From a virus, in IMG/VR virus record IMGVR_UViG_3300007540_000095, positions 1 through 24,863 of that record: a stretch of 24,863 nt of DNA; one strand, written 5' to 3'. The notes under the pieces are model-generated. The model worked only from the letters and a program-made list of their open reading frames with translations. It had not been told where the DNA came from and made no database searches. This document shows positions 8,966 to 16,072 of the stretch, piece after piece; the stretch's first letter is position 1, and each line of letters begins with the position of its first letter. The translations under genes and the position numbers were made by a program.

Positions 8966-10294
8966 TTAAGCCTTTATTAGGTTAAATTGTCTAGCAAATG
9001 CTTGTTGAGCTACGTAACGTACAGCACCTTTTATTTGTTCATCGGGGTTATAACCATATTGCTTATTTGATTCATACAAAGGGTTATACGAATAATATAT
9101 CAAATTTCTTCTATAGTCTGGCGATACATATACACTAGACCTAAATCTACCAGAACGTTCTGTAAAGTTAGGGGGACTAGCTGCTCCAACTTTTCGCATA
9201 GTAGCGCCTAATCTTTGCTGAGTTAGAGCAGTAAGTTGTATAGCCGATATAAATTTTTGTTTACTAGGTTGTTTAACTTTAGCTACGTTATAAGTAGCTT
9301 TTATAGATAACGCTCCAGAAGATGCTTTAGGTATCTCAGTAACTATGTCTATTGGCGTATGTGAGCTGTCGGCAAATTCATTAGCTAAAGTTATGACATC
9401 TCGCATATATCCAGCAGTGTCTTTTACATTACCAGAAGATATTCTTTTTTTAGCGTAAGATATAAAACTTGCAGAGACCCTTTTACCTAAAGATTTATGA
9501 AATTTAGCAGTAACATCAATAGCGTGCTTCTCTAAAAGTCGTTCGCCAGCCTTACTTAAGTTAATCTGAAAGCTAATACCAAGTGTAGTTTTAGCTACAT
9601 TTCTAGTTTGTCTAGCTTCTATTTTTATATAAGGAGATTGTAACGAATTTAGTTTAAGTAGGTTAGCCGCGTCAGGAACTAAAGTAGCGCTAGGCTTATT
9701 ATTATGTCGTTTATCTAAGTAGTTTATTAAAAGATAGTTTTCAAATTTTTCTTTAGCAGCAGCTGTTATAGTAGAAGATAGTTTGGGGTCTTTAGAAATA
9801 AAAGTTTTTATAGTATCTGAAGGTATTGAAGAGATAGAGGTACCTTTATAACTTATTATACCCTTATCATTTTTACCAGGAGATATGCCCATAGTCGATT
9901 CGAAAGACTTTAAAAGTTCTTTTGGTAGGGTTTTAGAGGTAATAGTAGTATCTGTAGAGCTACTTACTTTCTGTTTTAACTCTAAAAAAGCGTAGGGGGT
10001 ATTAGCACCCTGTATATTTGTAGGAGCTATACTAACTCCAAAAAAGTTTTCAAAAGCTTTATCACTACCTTGAATATCAGGAGCAGCTGAAGGTAGACTA
10101 AACAAATTTTTAGTTCTACCAGAAGGTTCCTTAAAAGAGCCTTTTTGTCCTAAAAAATCAGAGAAAAGGCGCAAAACTTCATTACGAACTTTTAGATTTT
10201 GTTTTTTTCCTGATTTAGTAGCTGCCCTAACTTCCGCCACAAACTTGTCAACGCTTTTACCGTCTATTGTAGTAACTATAGATTCCTTAACCAT
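8966..10294 (-). CDS. Large neck / head-tail joining protein (HK97 gp10 position)
   Basis: The 442-residue protein is basic, with an N-terminus rich in Lys, Ser and Thr. It occupies the slot between the head-tail connector and the tail terminator, where siphoviruses encode a small (about 130-150 residue) neck protein of the HK97 gp10 type. Only the last ~100 residues look like such a protein: NFTERSGRFRSSVYVSPDYRR, the aromatic YYSYNPLYESNKQYGYNP and a terminal helix. The first ~330 residues are not recognised; there is a hydrophilic Ser/Thr-rich middle and a helical part near AGERLLEKHAIDVTAKFH. The ATG overlaps the connector's TAA by one base (TAATG). Function as a neck component is inferred from position plus the C-terminal pattern. 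Confidence 0.6.
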   Translation of the reverse strand: MVKESIVTTIDGKSVDKFVAEVRAATKSGKKQNLKVRNEVLRLFSDFLGQKGSFKEPSGRTKNLFSLPSAAPDIQGSDKAFENFFGVSIAPTNIQGANTPYAFLELKQKVSSSTDTTITSKTLPKELLKSFESTMGISPGKNDKGIISYKGTSISSIPSDTIKTFISKDPKLSSTITAAAKEKFENYLLINYLDKRHNNKPSATLVPDAANLLKLNSLQSPYIKIEARQTRNVAKTTLGISFQINLSKAGERLLEKHAIDVTAKFHKSLGKRVSASFISYAKKRISSGNVKDTAGYMRDVITLANEFADSSHTPIDIVTEIPKASSGALSIKATYNVAKVKQPSKQKFISAIQLTALTQQRLGATMRKVGAASPPNFTERSGRFRSSVYVSPDYRRNLIYYSYNPLYESNKQYGYNPDEQIKGAVRYVAQQAFARQFNLIKA

Positions 10295-11625
10295 TATTTT
10301 ATAATCCTATACATATCTAACACTCTTCTAATATGAGGAGGGAAACCTCCAGATAACTCAGTAGACTGACCTCGCTCGCCTTCAAAACTGAAACCTTGTT
10401 TTTCTTGATCTTGCTTATATAACATTTTTATATAGTCTAAGGTAGCTAGTTGTAAATCATAAGGTACTTGCGTACTAGGATACCCTGCTCTATAGGAAAT
10501 CTGCACACCGTTAGGAAAAGGTAAAAATCCTCTAGGTCCTGCCATAGTCAGTGACGGATATGTTCTTCTAGAAGAAAAGCTACCGGCAATACCCATTGCC
10601 CCAATATCTCTAGTTATTTCGCCAGTATCTTTGGCAAAAGTATATTCAGGTACTTCTGCGTGCACATCTCTTGCTGATCTACTATTATTTTTTCCATCAA
10701 AATGCACTAATAAAGTAGTATCTTCATCAGGCCTAAACCTATGACTTGTAGGCACGAAACTCTCAGAGTATCTGGCTACAGAGGATACTCTTAGCTCGTC
10801 TATATAGCCTACAAAGCTTGACCCTATAAGTACATTAGTAGTGAATGAATGCTCTGTTACAGTATAAGCAGCATTAGCTATAGTATTACCATTATAATGT
10901 AGATATAGTCTTTCATTATCTATATCGGCAGTAACCGCTATATGTGCCCACTTTTTCTTTTTAAACTGTTGAGATTCTAAGTATACATTAGCGCCATTTA
11001 TAGTAGTTATATCTCCCGCGTCAGCACTACTAAAAGTTAAAGCATAGGAATTTGCTAGACCAAATTTTAAATAGTTATTTTCATCTGTATTAATCTCGAA
11101 AATAGTCTTATTTTCTAGGGTAGGTGGGTCGTATCGCATAAACAGCTCTACTGTAAAATTAGATTCTTCAAAGTCTAAGCCGCTAGATACGACTGAAGAT
11201 TGTAAATAGTCATCAGCTGCTAGCTGTAAACTAGATTGTCCAAATTTTTTAGTTCTTGTAGTGATAGAAGCATTATTTACAAAATTTATATTTAACGCAT
11301 CAGAACTAGTAGTACGAGGAACTCCAGAGGTACTAGGGTCGTTAAGTAATCTATGTTCTACGCCATTAAACTCACTAACATAGTATACATTAGATAGTGG
11401 TAGCCTATTTACATAAATAGACGAGGTACCGCCATCAAAAATTTCGGCATAATCGTTCTCAACTATTTCTTGACCTATATAATGCTCAACTACACTAGTA
11501 GCATAGCTAACAATATTAGACAACCTAGCATCTTGAGTATTGCTAGAGATACTTAAGTAATCTTTTACCTGATTTATGCTGATATAGGGATTTCTACCTA
11601 ATCCTTCTTCAAATGTGTCTGCCAT
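10294..11625 (-). CDS. Head-tail connector (gp6-like) with embedded LamG-type domain
   Basis: Residues 1-85 have the helical head-tail connector opening (ISINQVKDYLSISSNTQDARLSNIVSYA split by helices, then VVEHYIGQEIV) seen in HK97 gp6-like adaptors. Residues 360-443 look like the rest of such an adaptor: VQISYRAGYPSTQVPYDLQLA followed by a helix. Between them, about 115-312, is a jelly-roll of the LamG/concanavalin A type: KFGQSSLQL, ESNFTVELFMRYD, KKWAHIAVTADIDNERLYLHY and VGYIDELRVSSVARY are characteristic. The connector forms a ring under the portal; the extra domain could decorate the neck and bind glycans. A strong GGGAGG lies about 9 nt upstream of the ATG. The usual family length is about 100-200 residues, so the domain accounts for the large size. 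Domain calls are by motif, not search. Confidence 0.8.
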   Translation of the reverse strand: MADTFEEGLGRNPYISINQVKDYLSISSNTQDARLSNIVSYATSVVEHYIGQEIVENDYAEIFDGGTSSIYVNRLPLSNVYYVSEFNGVEHRLLNDPSTSGVPRTTSSDALNINFVNNASITTRTKKFGQSSLQLAADDYLQSSVVSSGLDFEESNFTVELFMRYDPPTLENKTIFEINTDENNYLKFGLANSYALTFSSADAGDITTINGANVYLESQQFKKKKWAHIAVTADIDNERLYLHYNGNTIANAAYTVTEHSFTTNVLIGSSFVGYIDELRVSSVARYSESFVPTSHRFRPDEDTTLLVHFDGKNNSRSARDVHAEVPEYTFAKDTGEITRDIGAMGIAGSFSSRRTYPSLTMAGPRGFLPFPNGVQISYRAGYPSTQVPYDLQLATLDYIKMLYKQDQEKQGFSFEGERGQSTELSGGFPPHIRRVLDMYRIIK

Positions 11626-11649
11626 TTAGCTCTACCTCCCATATAGTAA

Positions 11650-11673
11650 GGGGAGACGTGTTAGCGCCTCCCC
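11650..11673 (-). terminator. GC-rich hairpin after the major capsid gene
   Basis: In the transcript GGGGAGGCG (11673-11665) pairs with CGUCUCCCC (11658-11650) through nine base pairs, one of them G-U, around a 6-nt loop CUAACA. It starts about 31 nt after the capsid stop, in an otherwise AT-rich genome. There is no clean U-run after it (UUACUAUAU follows), so it is more likely an mRNA-stabilising or attenuating stem than an efficient terminator. The connector's SD lies just downstream. Confidence 0.55.
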
Positions 11674-11704
11674 CTCTTAGCTTTATTTGTATGTGTAGCT
11701 ACTA

Positions 11705-13063
11705 TTAGCCTGCTATAACAGTTGAAGCATACGCATACTTGCTTGAGTCTAGAGCCGCACTAGAATTAGTGGTTAGTGCTTTAAAATCAAAACGAGTGCT
11801 CATATACATAGCAGTTACTTGCTGACGTGGTTCATACTCAGATTCAATCTCAATACCACGACGCTCTGCTATCATAAAGCCTGGCTTATAAAGTAGGGTA
11901 CCTAGATGGTTACCTGTAGTACCTACACCGTCTAGGAACTCGGAAATTACGATAGGAATACCGTAAACAGCACCTACTGAACCTGTTAGGTAAGTAGCGT
12001 TTGGACCGAATTTATCAACAGTACGGAAGTCAGAAGTAGTAACTAGGTTATTGTAACCTTCAATAGAAGTCACATATACTAGGTCGTTACCTAGCTGTAG
12101 TCCATACTTACCCATCTGCGCGCGAGCAGCTGCAATATCAGAAGGATCAGCTTTATCAGTAGAAGAGCCTGTTGACACTGTTAGAGATGCATCACCAGTT
12201 AGGTTAGTAATACCTTCGATTACAGAGGCATAACCCGCACCAGCGGTAATACTGTTGGTAGGTGAAGCTGTAAATCCTGTTAGGGCACCTGTACCACGTA
12301 GAATAGACTTATCGATTGCACGAGCTAGACGACGAGTAGCCGCTGCACGTAGGAAATCTAGAAGTGGAAGTACTGTATCTTCTTCTTCGTCTTTTGCTAG
12401 GTGAGTTGTAGCCATAAACTTATGTGGCGTAAAGTCTACAGAAGCTATAGAGTTTTGATTGGATGTAGGTACGTTTGTTAGATCAGCAATACCAGTCGCG
12501 TAAGTACCCGAACGGAACATTGCTACATCACCATCAGCATCCTCATCTGCTACTGGTACACGAAAGGTTTTAGCATCTACAGGTAGACGGTTAAACATAG
12601 GAGCAATAACTAGTTGTTGTTCCATTTCGGTATATATATTAGAAGAGAAATTAGATAAGAACTGGTCTACAGAAGTAACTGCTTTCATACGTGAAGCATA
12701 TTTAGTATCAAATACGTCACGCTTGTTTAGCATCTTAGCTAGTAGAACAGCATTTGCCATTTCTTTTTCGTTAAACTGGGAAGACCCGCGTGAGTTCTCA
12801 GCATATAGCATCTTGCTATTTTGTAGAGACTTTATCTCATCTCTATACTTTGCAATTTGCGATTGAAGCTCTTTAACTTCAGAAGTCTCGGCGATAGAGT
12901 TATAATCACCGTATTTATCTTTAGCGTCTGCTTCTTTTAGCATAGCTTCACCAGTTTTTTCAACTAGATTAGCAACATTAGGCTCTTTAACTGTAGCAGT
13001 TGCTACAGATTTAGTTGCCTCAATCTCTGTTAGATTGATTGATTCTACGACTTGCTCAGCCAT
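11705..13063 (-). CDS. Nested major capsid protein from internal start (predicted)
   Basis: Inside the fused ORF, ATG 13063 (MAEQVVESINLTEI) has AAAGGAGA with 9 nt between AGGAG and ATG, as strong a site as any in the window. Initiation here gives 452 residues: about 100 residues of coiled-coil delta-like sequence (ELQSQIAKYRDEIKSLQ) plus about 350 of HK97-fold shell. That is close to the HK97 gp5 layout (about 100-residue delta and a ~280-residue mature shell). Virions need hundreds of capsid copies and far fewer proteases, so a separate start makes stoichiometric sense. It overlaps the longer fused gene in the same frame, as in other nested phage head genes such as lambda C/Nu3. Real use is inferred from the site strength and protein architecture. 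Confidence 0.6.
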   Translation of the reverse strand: MAEQVVESINLTEIEATKSVATATVKEPNVANLVEKTGEAMLKEADAKDKYGDYNSIAETSEVKELQSQIAKYRDEIKSLQNSKMLYAENSRGSSQFNEKEMANAVLLAKMLNKRDVFDTKYASRMKAVTSVDQFLSNFSSNIYTEMEQQLVIAPMFNRLPVDAKTFRVPVADEDADGDVAMFRSGTYATGIADLTNVPTSNQNSIASVDFTPHKFMATTHLAKDEEEDTVLPLLDFLRAAATRRLARAIDKSILRGTGALTGFTASPTNSITAGAGYASVIEGITNLTGDASLTVSTGSSTDKADPSDIAAARAQMGKYGLQLGNDLVYVTSIEGYNNLVTTSDFRTVDKFGPNATYLTGSVGAVYGIPIVISEFLDGVGTTGNHLGTLLYKPGFMIAERRGIEIESEYEPRQQVTAMYMSTRFDFKALTTNSSAALDSSKYAYASTVIAG

Positions 13064-14419
13064 TTGGTCGTTCTCCTTTGTTGAATCTTCGTGAAGTTCT
13101 GCAATACTGCTGTTTTCATCAGTTTTTGTAGTATTTTCTTCACTTTTAATTAGATCTTTTGTTATTTGAATTTGTGAAATTTCTTCAACGTTCACACTGA
13201 TAGTATTATCACAGGATTGTCCCGAGGCGTCAACTGCTAAAAATTTAAATAGGGGGTTTTGGGCAGATGGTACTTCGAGTACTTCATAGAATTTTTCATT
13301 ATAAATTACGTAGGTATTTTTAATTATAGTATCAATAGGAGCAGACAGTAGGTTTATAAAAGGTATAGATGCGTTAGGGTCTTTAACTATAACCTCTTCT
13401 TCTGCTTCTGAAAGTTCTAATGTTTCTTCAGCATAGTTTAGCTGCTCATTAGCGACTTCTTTATTAACTATTTCTGTTTTGGTTATAGCATCTTCGGAAA
13501 TCTCTGTTTCTTCTTCTGATTTACTACTTAGTACAGCATCTTCGGAAATCTCTGTTTCTTCTTCTGATTTACTACTTAGTACAGCTTCTTCAGAAATCTT
13601 TATTTCTTTTTCTGCTTTACCGCGTAGTACAGCTTCTTCAGAAGGTGATAACTCTCGCTCACTCATTTCTTCATCCTCCTCCGTGCTATTAGGTATGCCT
13701 AGTACAGAAATACAATGAGAGTGGTCATCCTCTTCTTGCACTACTCCATTTACTATTTTATGGGAGTGGTTAGCCATATGAGATGCGTATGTAGTAATCC
13801 CATTACCGCTCTCATCTACTTCTACCGAGTGGTAGTGGCCTTCACACATATCTGTGTACCCAGCTTTTATACCTAAAGCAATTTTTACCTCTTCTTCACT
13901 AGCTGGTTCAAAATCTTCTATAAAAGATTTATAAGAGCTAGTATCCTCAAAACTCTTGCGAATACTAAACAAAGATTCCTGGTTAGCAGGAACACTAACA
14001 ACTGAAATTTCTAGTAGCTCTACATCAGTGATTATCATAGTATCGTCAGTATTATTATATTTACCGTCTTTTACTCTAAAACCCACACTAAAGCTTTTTA
14101 AAGCTCCATCCTTAATTAGTGTGTGGACTCCGTAGTTATTCTCAGCTGCTTCGCTAACGGTGCCTTCAACATAAATACCTTTTTTATCGACTGTGATTTT
14201 ATCAAATCTGCCTATAGGTTGGTCATGTTTATGCTGGTATAGCATTACTGGATTTTTTCTAAAGTTCTCTACGCCTTTTGCCCAGGCTTCAGCAGTAACT
14301 ATATCGCCTGTACGATCTTTGGTCGTAGTATTAGCATACCCAGCAATTTTTACCGACTTTGACTTAGCTAAGCCTTTAGTCACGAATGAACTGTTTAGAT
14401 AGAATGTTTTATTGCTCAT
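11705..14419 (-). CDS. Fused prohead protease - acidic linker - HK97 major capsid protein
   Basis: One uninterrupted ORF of 904 residues holds two normally separate head genes. The start is taken as ATG 14419 (MSNKTFYLNSS), which has GGAG 9 nt upstream; an earlier ATG at 14446 lacks one. Residues 1-156 form a herpes/HK97-type prohead serine protease: H63 in YQHKHDQPIG, S111 in LKSFSVGF, and an acidic residue in ELLEISVVSVPAN. Residues 188-240 are His-rich (GHYHS, ASHMANHSHK, DHSHC), possibly metal-binding. An acidic repeat region follows (about 247-330), then a small beta region, then from M453 a coiled-coil delta-like segment and the HK97-fold capsid protein (LPVDAKTFRVPVADE, LDFLRAAATRRLARAID, GIPIVISEFLDG). 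Two strong internal ribosome sites suggest nested products. Protease should self-cleave and trim the delta region. Confidence 0.92.
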   Translation of the reverse strand: MSNKTFYLNSSFVTKGLAKSKSVKIAGYANTTTKDRTGDIVTAEAWAKGVENFRKNPVMLYQHKHDQPIGRFDKITVDKKGIYVEGTVSEAAENNYGVHTLIKDGALKSFSVGFRVKDGKYNNTDDTMIITDVELLEISVVSVPANQESLFSIRKSFEDTSSYKSFIEDFEPASEEEVKIALGIKAGYTDMCEGHYHSVEVDESGNGITTYASHMANHSHKIVNGVVQEEDDHSHCISVLGIPNSTEEDEEMSERELSPSEEAVLRGKAEKEIKISEEAVLSSKSEEETEISEDAVLSSKSEEETEISEDAITKTEIVNKEVANEQLNYAEETLELSEAEEEVIVKDPNASIPFINLLSAPIDTIIKNTYVIYNEKFYEVLEVPSAQNPLFKFLAVDASGQSCDNTISVNVEEISQIQITKDLIKSEENTTKTDENSSIAELHEDSTKENDQMAEQVVESINLTEIEATKSVATATVKEPNVANLVEKTGEAMLKEADAKDKYGDYNSIAETSEVKELQSQIAKYRDEIKSLQNSKMLYAENSRGSSQFNEKEMANAVLLAKMLNKRDVFDTKYASRMKAVTSVDQFLSNFSSNIYTEMEQQLVIAPMFNRLPVDAKTFRVPVADEDADGDVAMFRSGTYATGIADLTNVPTSNQNSIASVDFTPHKFMATTHLAKDEEEDTVLPLLDFLRAAATRRLARAIDKSILRGTGALTGFTASPTNSITAGAGYASVIEGITNLTGDASLTVSTGSSTDKADPSDIAAARAQMGKYGLQLGNDLVYVTSIEGYNNLVTTSDFRTVDKFGPNATYLTGSVGAVYGIPIVISEFLDGVGTTGNHLGTLLYKPGFMIAERRGIEIESEYEPRQQVTAMYMSTRFDFKALTTNSSAALDSSKYAYASTVIAG
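13063..13079 (-). promoter_or_regulatory. Internal ribosome binding site for capsid protein
   Basis: AAAGGAGA at 13079-13072 precedes ATG 13063 with a 9-nt gap after AGGAG. The bases also encode part of TKENDQ in the fused frame, so a perfect SD here is not forced by the protein. Confidence 0.65.
13488..13631 (-). repeat. 48-bp tandem repeat in the acidic linker
   Basis: Three units of 48 bp (13488-13535, 13536-13583, 13584-13631) each encode 16 residues of the form EEAVLSSKSEEETEIS. Units one and two are identical base for base; the third is diverged, and a partial fourth follows from 13632. Length is a multiple of three, so copy change keeps the protease-capsid frame. This looks like a recent in-frame duplication of a disordered acidic spacer. 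Confidence 0.9.
13666..13682 (-). promoter_or_regulatory. Second internal ribosome binding site in the fused head ORF
   Basis: GGAGGAGG at 13682-13675 lies 8 nt before an in-frame ATG at 13666 (MSERELSPSEEAV). Initiation would give a 653-residue scaffold-capsid form lacking the protease and most of the His-rich region. Acidic Glu-Glu codons naturally give GAGGAG, so chance is possible; the use of GAG rather than GAA here is suggestive only. Confidence 0.4.
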
Positions 14420-15659
14420 TTTTTGCTTCTCCGCTTGTAGAATCATCTTCTACTGGTCTACCACCTAAAGTAGCGTCTGTAGCGCTACCTGTTATATTTT
14501 GTGGTACTCTTATATTATCATTTCCTTCAAGTTTTGCAAATCTTAATCCCTCTCTAGCTTCATTTGGGGTTATAATTCCCGTGTTAACTAGAGTAGAGTA
14601 ATACATAGCTTGAGTTCTGTTATCAGGCTGTAGCGCAGGTATAGATAATCTATCAGGTCTTATTGTTACATTAGTAAAAAAATGAGAAAATGCAGAGCAA
14701 AACTGAGCTAATAGTGGTATAATAGTATGTTGGTAAAATAACTTTTGGTTAGCATCTATATTAGCGTTATTGCCAGATTTTAATAGTACGTAGGGTACAC
14801 CTAAAGCTTTAGCCATATCTTGCTGTATTCTCTCAATAGAGTTTTCAAAATCTAATTTATCAAAACTTACTGAAGAAAAACTATCAATTTTTAAGCCGCC
14901 GTCTAATATTGCTGGATTTCTTGCTCCATCAAATATAGTTGTGTACGTAGATCTCCAAGCTTCAAGCAAACGCTCTTTAACTCTTTTTGATAGTATATTA
15001 TCAGTAGTTAGCACAAAACCTGGTACTGCATTATTCTTAAAAAACTGACGCTGAAAGCTAATCATATAATAATAAACTTCTAGTAGTCGTAATACTGATT
15101 TTAGTTTTGAAGTGCCCCTGAATATAGAACTTTCATTCTCATTCATAACGTGTATAATCTCGTGTGATTCAAACCTAATGGAATCTGATTTGCTAGTACG
15201 CTTAGAATATCCGTAATACTGGTCAGCATTCTGATTAGATACTAAATAGTTATAATGAGATATAAAAGTTTTTTGATCTGGTATTACTTCAACATCATTA
15301 GCAGGTAGTAGAAATAAACTATCGCCGTCATAATAAAAAAACATATTACCATCTAGAAAGAAGTCTAAAAAAGCTCGTCTAAAAAATCTCTGTCTATCTT
15401 CAAAAGGATTAGGCCTAGTATTTAATAGTTTATTTACTTTTTTTGCAGCACCAGTACCCTCAACTATTAAAGGTATTTCAACGCAAGCACTAATAACCAT
15501 CTCCACAGAGCGGTGAATAATTTCTATTTCGTTATACGCTTGCTCAAAATCTACGATAGTCTCAGGTAAGACTCTCGGTTCCATCGATGCTATTGATGGT
15601 TGGGCAGGGTTTAGTTTTTCTACTAACCACCCTCTAAATGATGACATATTACCCGCCAT
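14409..15659 (-). CDS. Portal protein (HK97 type)
   Basis: The 416-residue product matches the HK97-family portal in length and pattern: an N-terminal VDFEQAYNEIEIIHRSVEMV helix region, NPFEDRQRFFRRAFLDFFLDGNMFFYY, a HEIIHVMN strand-turn, RGTSKLKSVLRLLEVYYY, and the late IERIQQDMAKALGVPYVLL followed by IITPNEAREGLRF. Portals form a twelve-part ring at one capsid vertex for DNA entry and exit. The gene starts 11 bp inside the end of the HNH gene and its stop overlaps the start of the protease-capsid ORF by 11 bp, so all are probably translated from one message. The start at 15659 has AAAGGG upstream; an alternative ATG four codons later is possible. Catalytic activity is not expected. Confidence 0.93.
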   Translation of the reverse strand: MAGNMSSFRGWLVEKLNPAQPSIASMEPRVLPETIVDFEQAYNEIEIIHRSVEMVISACVEIPLIVEGTGAAKKVNKLLNTRPNPFEDRQRFFRRAFLDFFLDGNMFFYYDGDSLFLLPANDVEVIPDQKTFISHYNYLVSNQNADQYYGYSKRTSKSDSIRFESHEIIHVMNENESSIFRGTSKLKSVLRLLEVYYYMISFQRQFFKNNAVPGFVLTTDNILSKRVKERLLEAWRSTYTTIFDGARNPAILDGGLKIDSFSSVSFDKLDFENSIERIQQDMAKALGVPYVLLKSGNNANIDANQKLFYQHTIIPLLAQFCSAFSHFFTNVTIRPDRLSIPALQPDNRTQAMYYSTLVNTGIITPNEAREGLRFAKLEGNDNIRVPQNITGSATDATLGGRPVEDDSTSGEAKNEQ

Positions 15660-16026
15660 TCTTTTCCCTTTGTATTTCTAACCAATTCTTAACTTTTGTT
15701 GCTAGTGTACTAGTATAGGACTTACCATATAAATTGTGTAAGGTACTGTGGTGATTTTTGCATAGAGTATATAAATTATCATTAGATAATGCTTCTGCAT
15801 TATCTTTTGCAAATATAACTCTAATTTCTTTTACCCGCTCTACGGTATCTATAGTGTCAAAACCTTTTTTATCGCACCACTCTCTAAACAGGTCACTAAC
15901 ACAGTATAAATGGTGCAATTCTAATTTATCCTTAGAACCACATATATAGCAAGATTCTCTAGCTTTATAATCTTTTTTGAGGTAATCCCTAATCATTTTT
16001 ACAGGATAACGTTTTAATTCTGTCAT
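15649..16026 (-). CDS. HNH endonuclease
   Basis: The 125-residue protein has zinc-type pairs C26-x2-C29 (CYICG) and C89-x2-H92 (CKNHH) and the catalytic LELHHLY (H38, H39) and DNLYTLCKNHHSTLH sequence of the HNH nucleases. It lies between the large terminase and the portal and overlaps the portal gene by 11 bp. In HK97 and relatives an HNH protein of similar length (gp74) next to the terminase is needed for specific DNA end cutting, so a packaging role is likely. A free-standing homing nuclease is the alternative. Unlike its neighbours it has no clear ribosome site before ATG 16026, but an extended -10 promoter-like element lies about 30 bp upstream. Confidence 0.9.
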   Translation of the reverse strand: MTELKRYPVKMIRDYLKKDYKARESCYICGSKDKLELHHLYCVSDLFREWCDKKGFDTIDTVERVKEIRVIFAKDNAEALSNDNLYTLCKNHHSTLHNLYGKSYTSTLATKVKNWLEIQREKNGG

Positions 16027-16052
16027 ATGTATATTCTATTCTAAAATGTTTT

Positions 16053-16061
16053 ATTATACCA
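16053..16061 (-). promoter_or_regulatory. Extended -10 promoter-like element before HNH/portal
   Basis: The minus strand reads TGGTATAAT (16061-16053), a perfect extended -10 box, in the 46-bp gap between terminase and HNH genes. No good -35 box is seen 17 bp upstream. AT-rich sequence makes chance matches common. Confidence 0.3.
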
Positions 16062-16072
16062 ATTATTTTTTA

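Noticed and set aside
13479-13718. Plus-strand Ser-rich repeat ORF
   Set aside because: It is the antisense of the 48-bp repeats in the protease-capsid linker.
14420-14446. Nine-residue longer start for the protease-capsid ORF
   Set aside because: ATG 14446 lacks an SD; ATG 14419 has GGAG at 9 nt and begins a normal protease N-terminus.
14193-14601. Plus-strand ORFs across the portal/protease junction
   Set aside because: Antisense to two confidently identified genes, no initiation signals.
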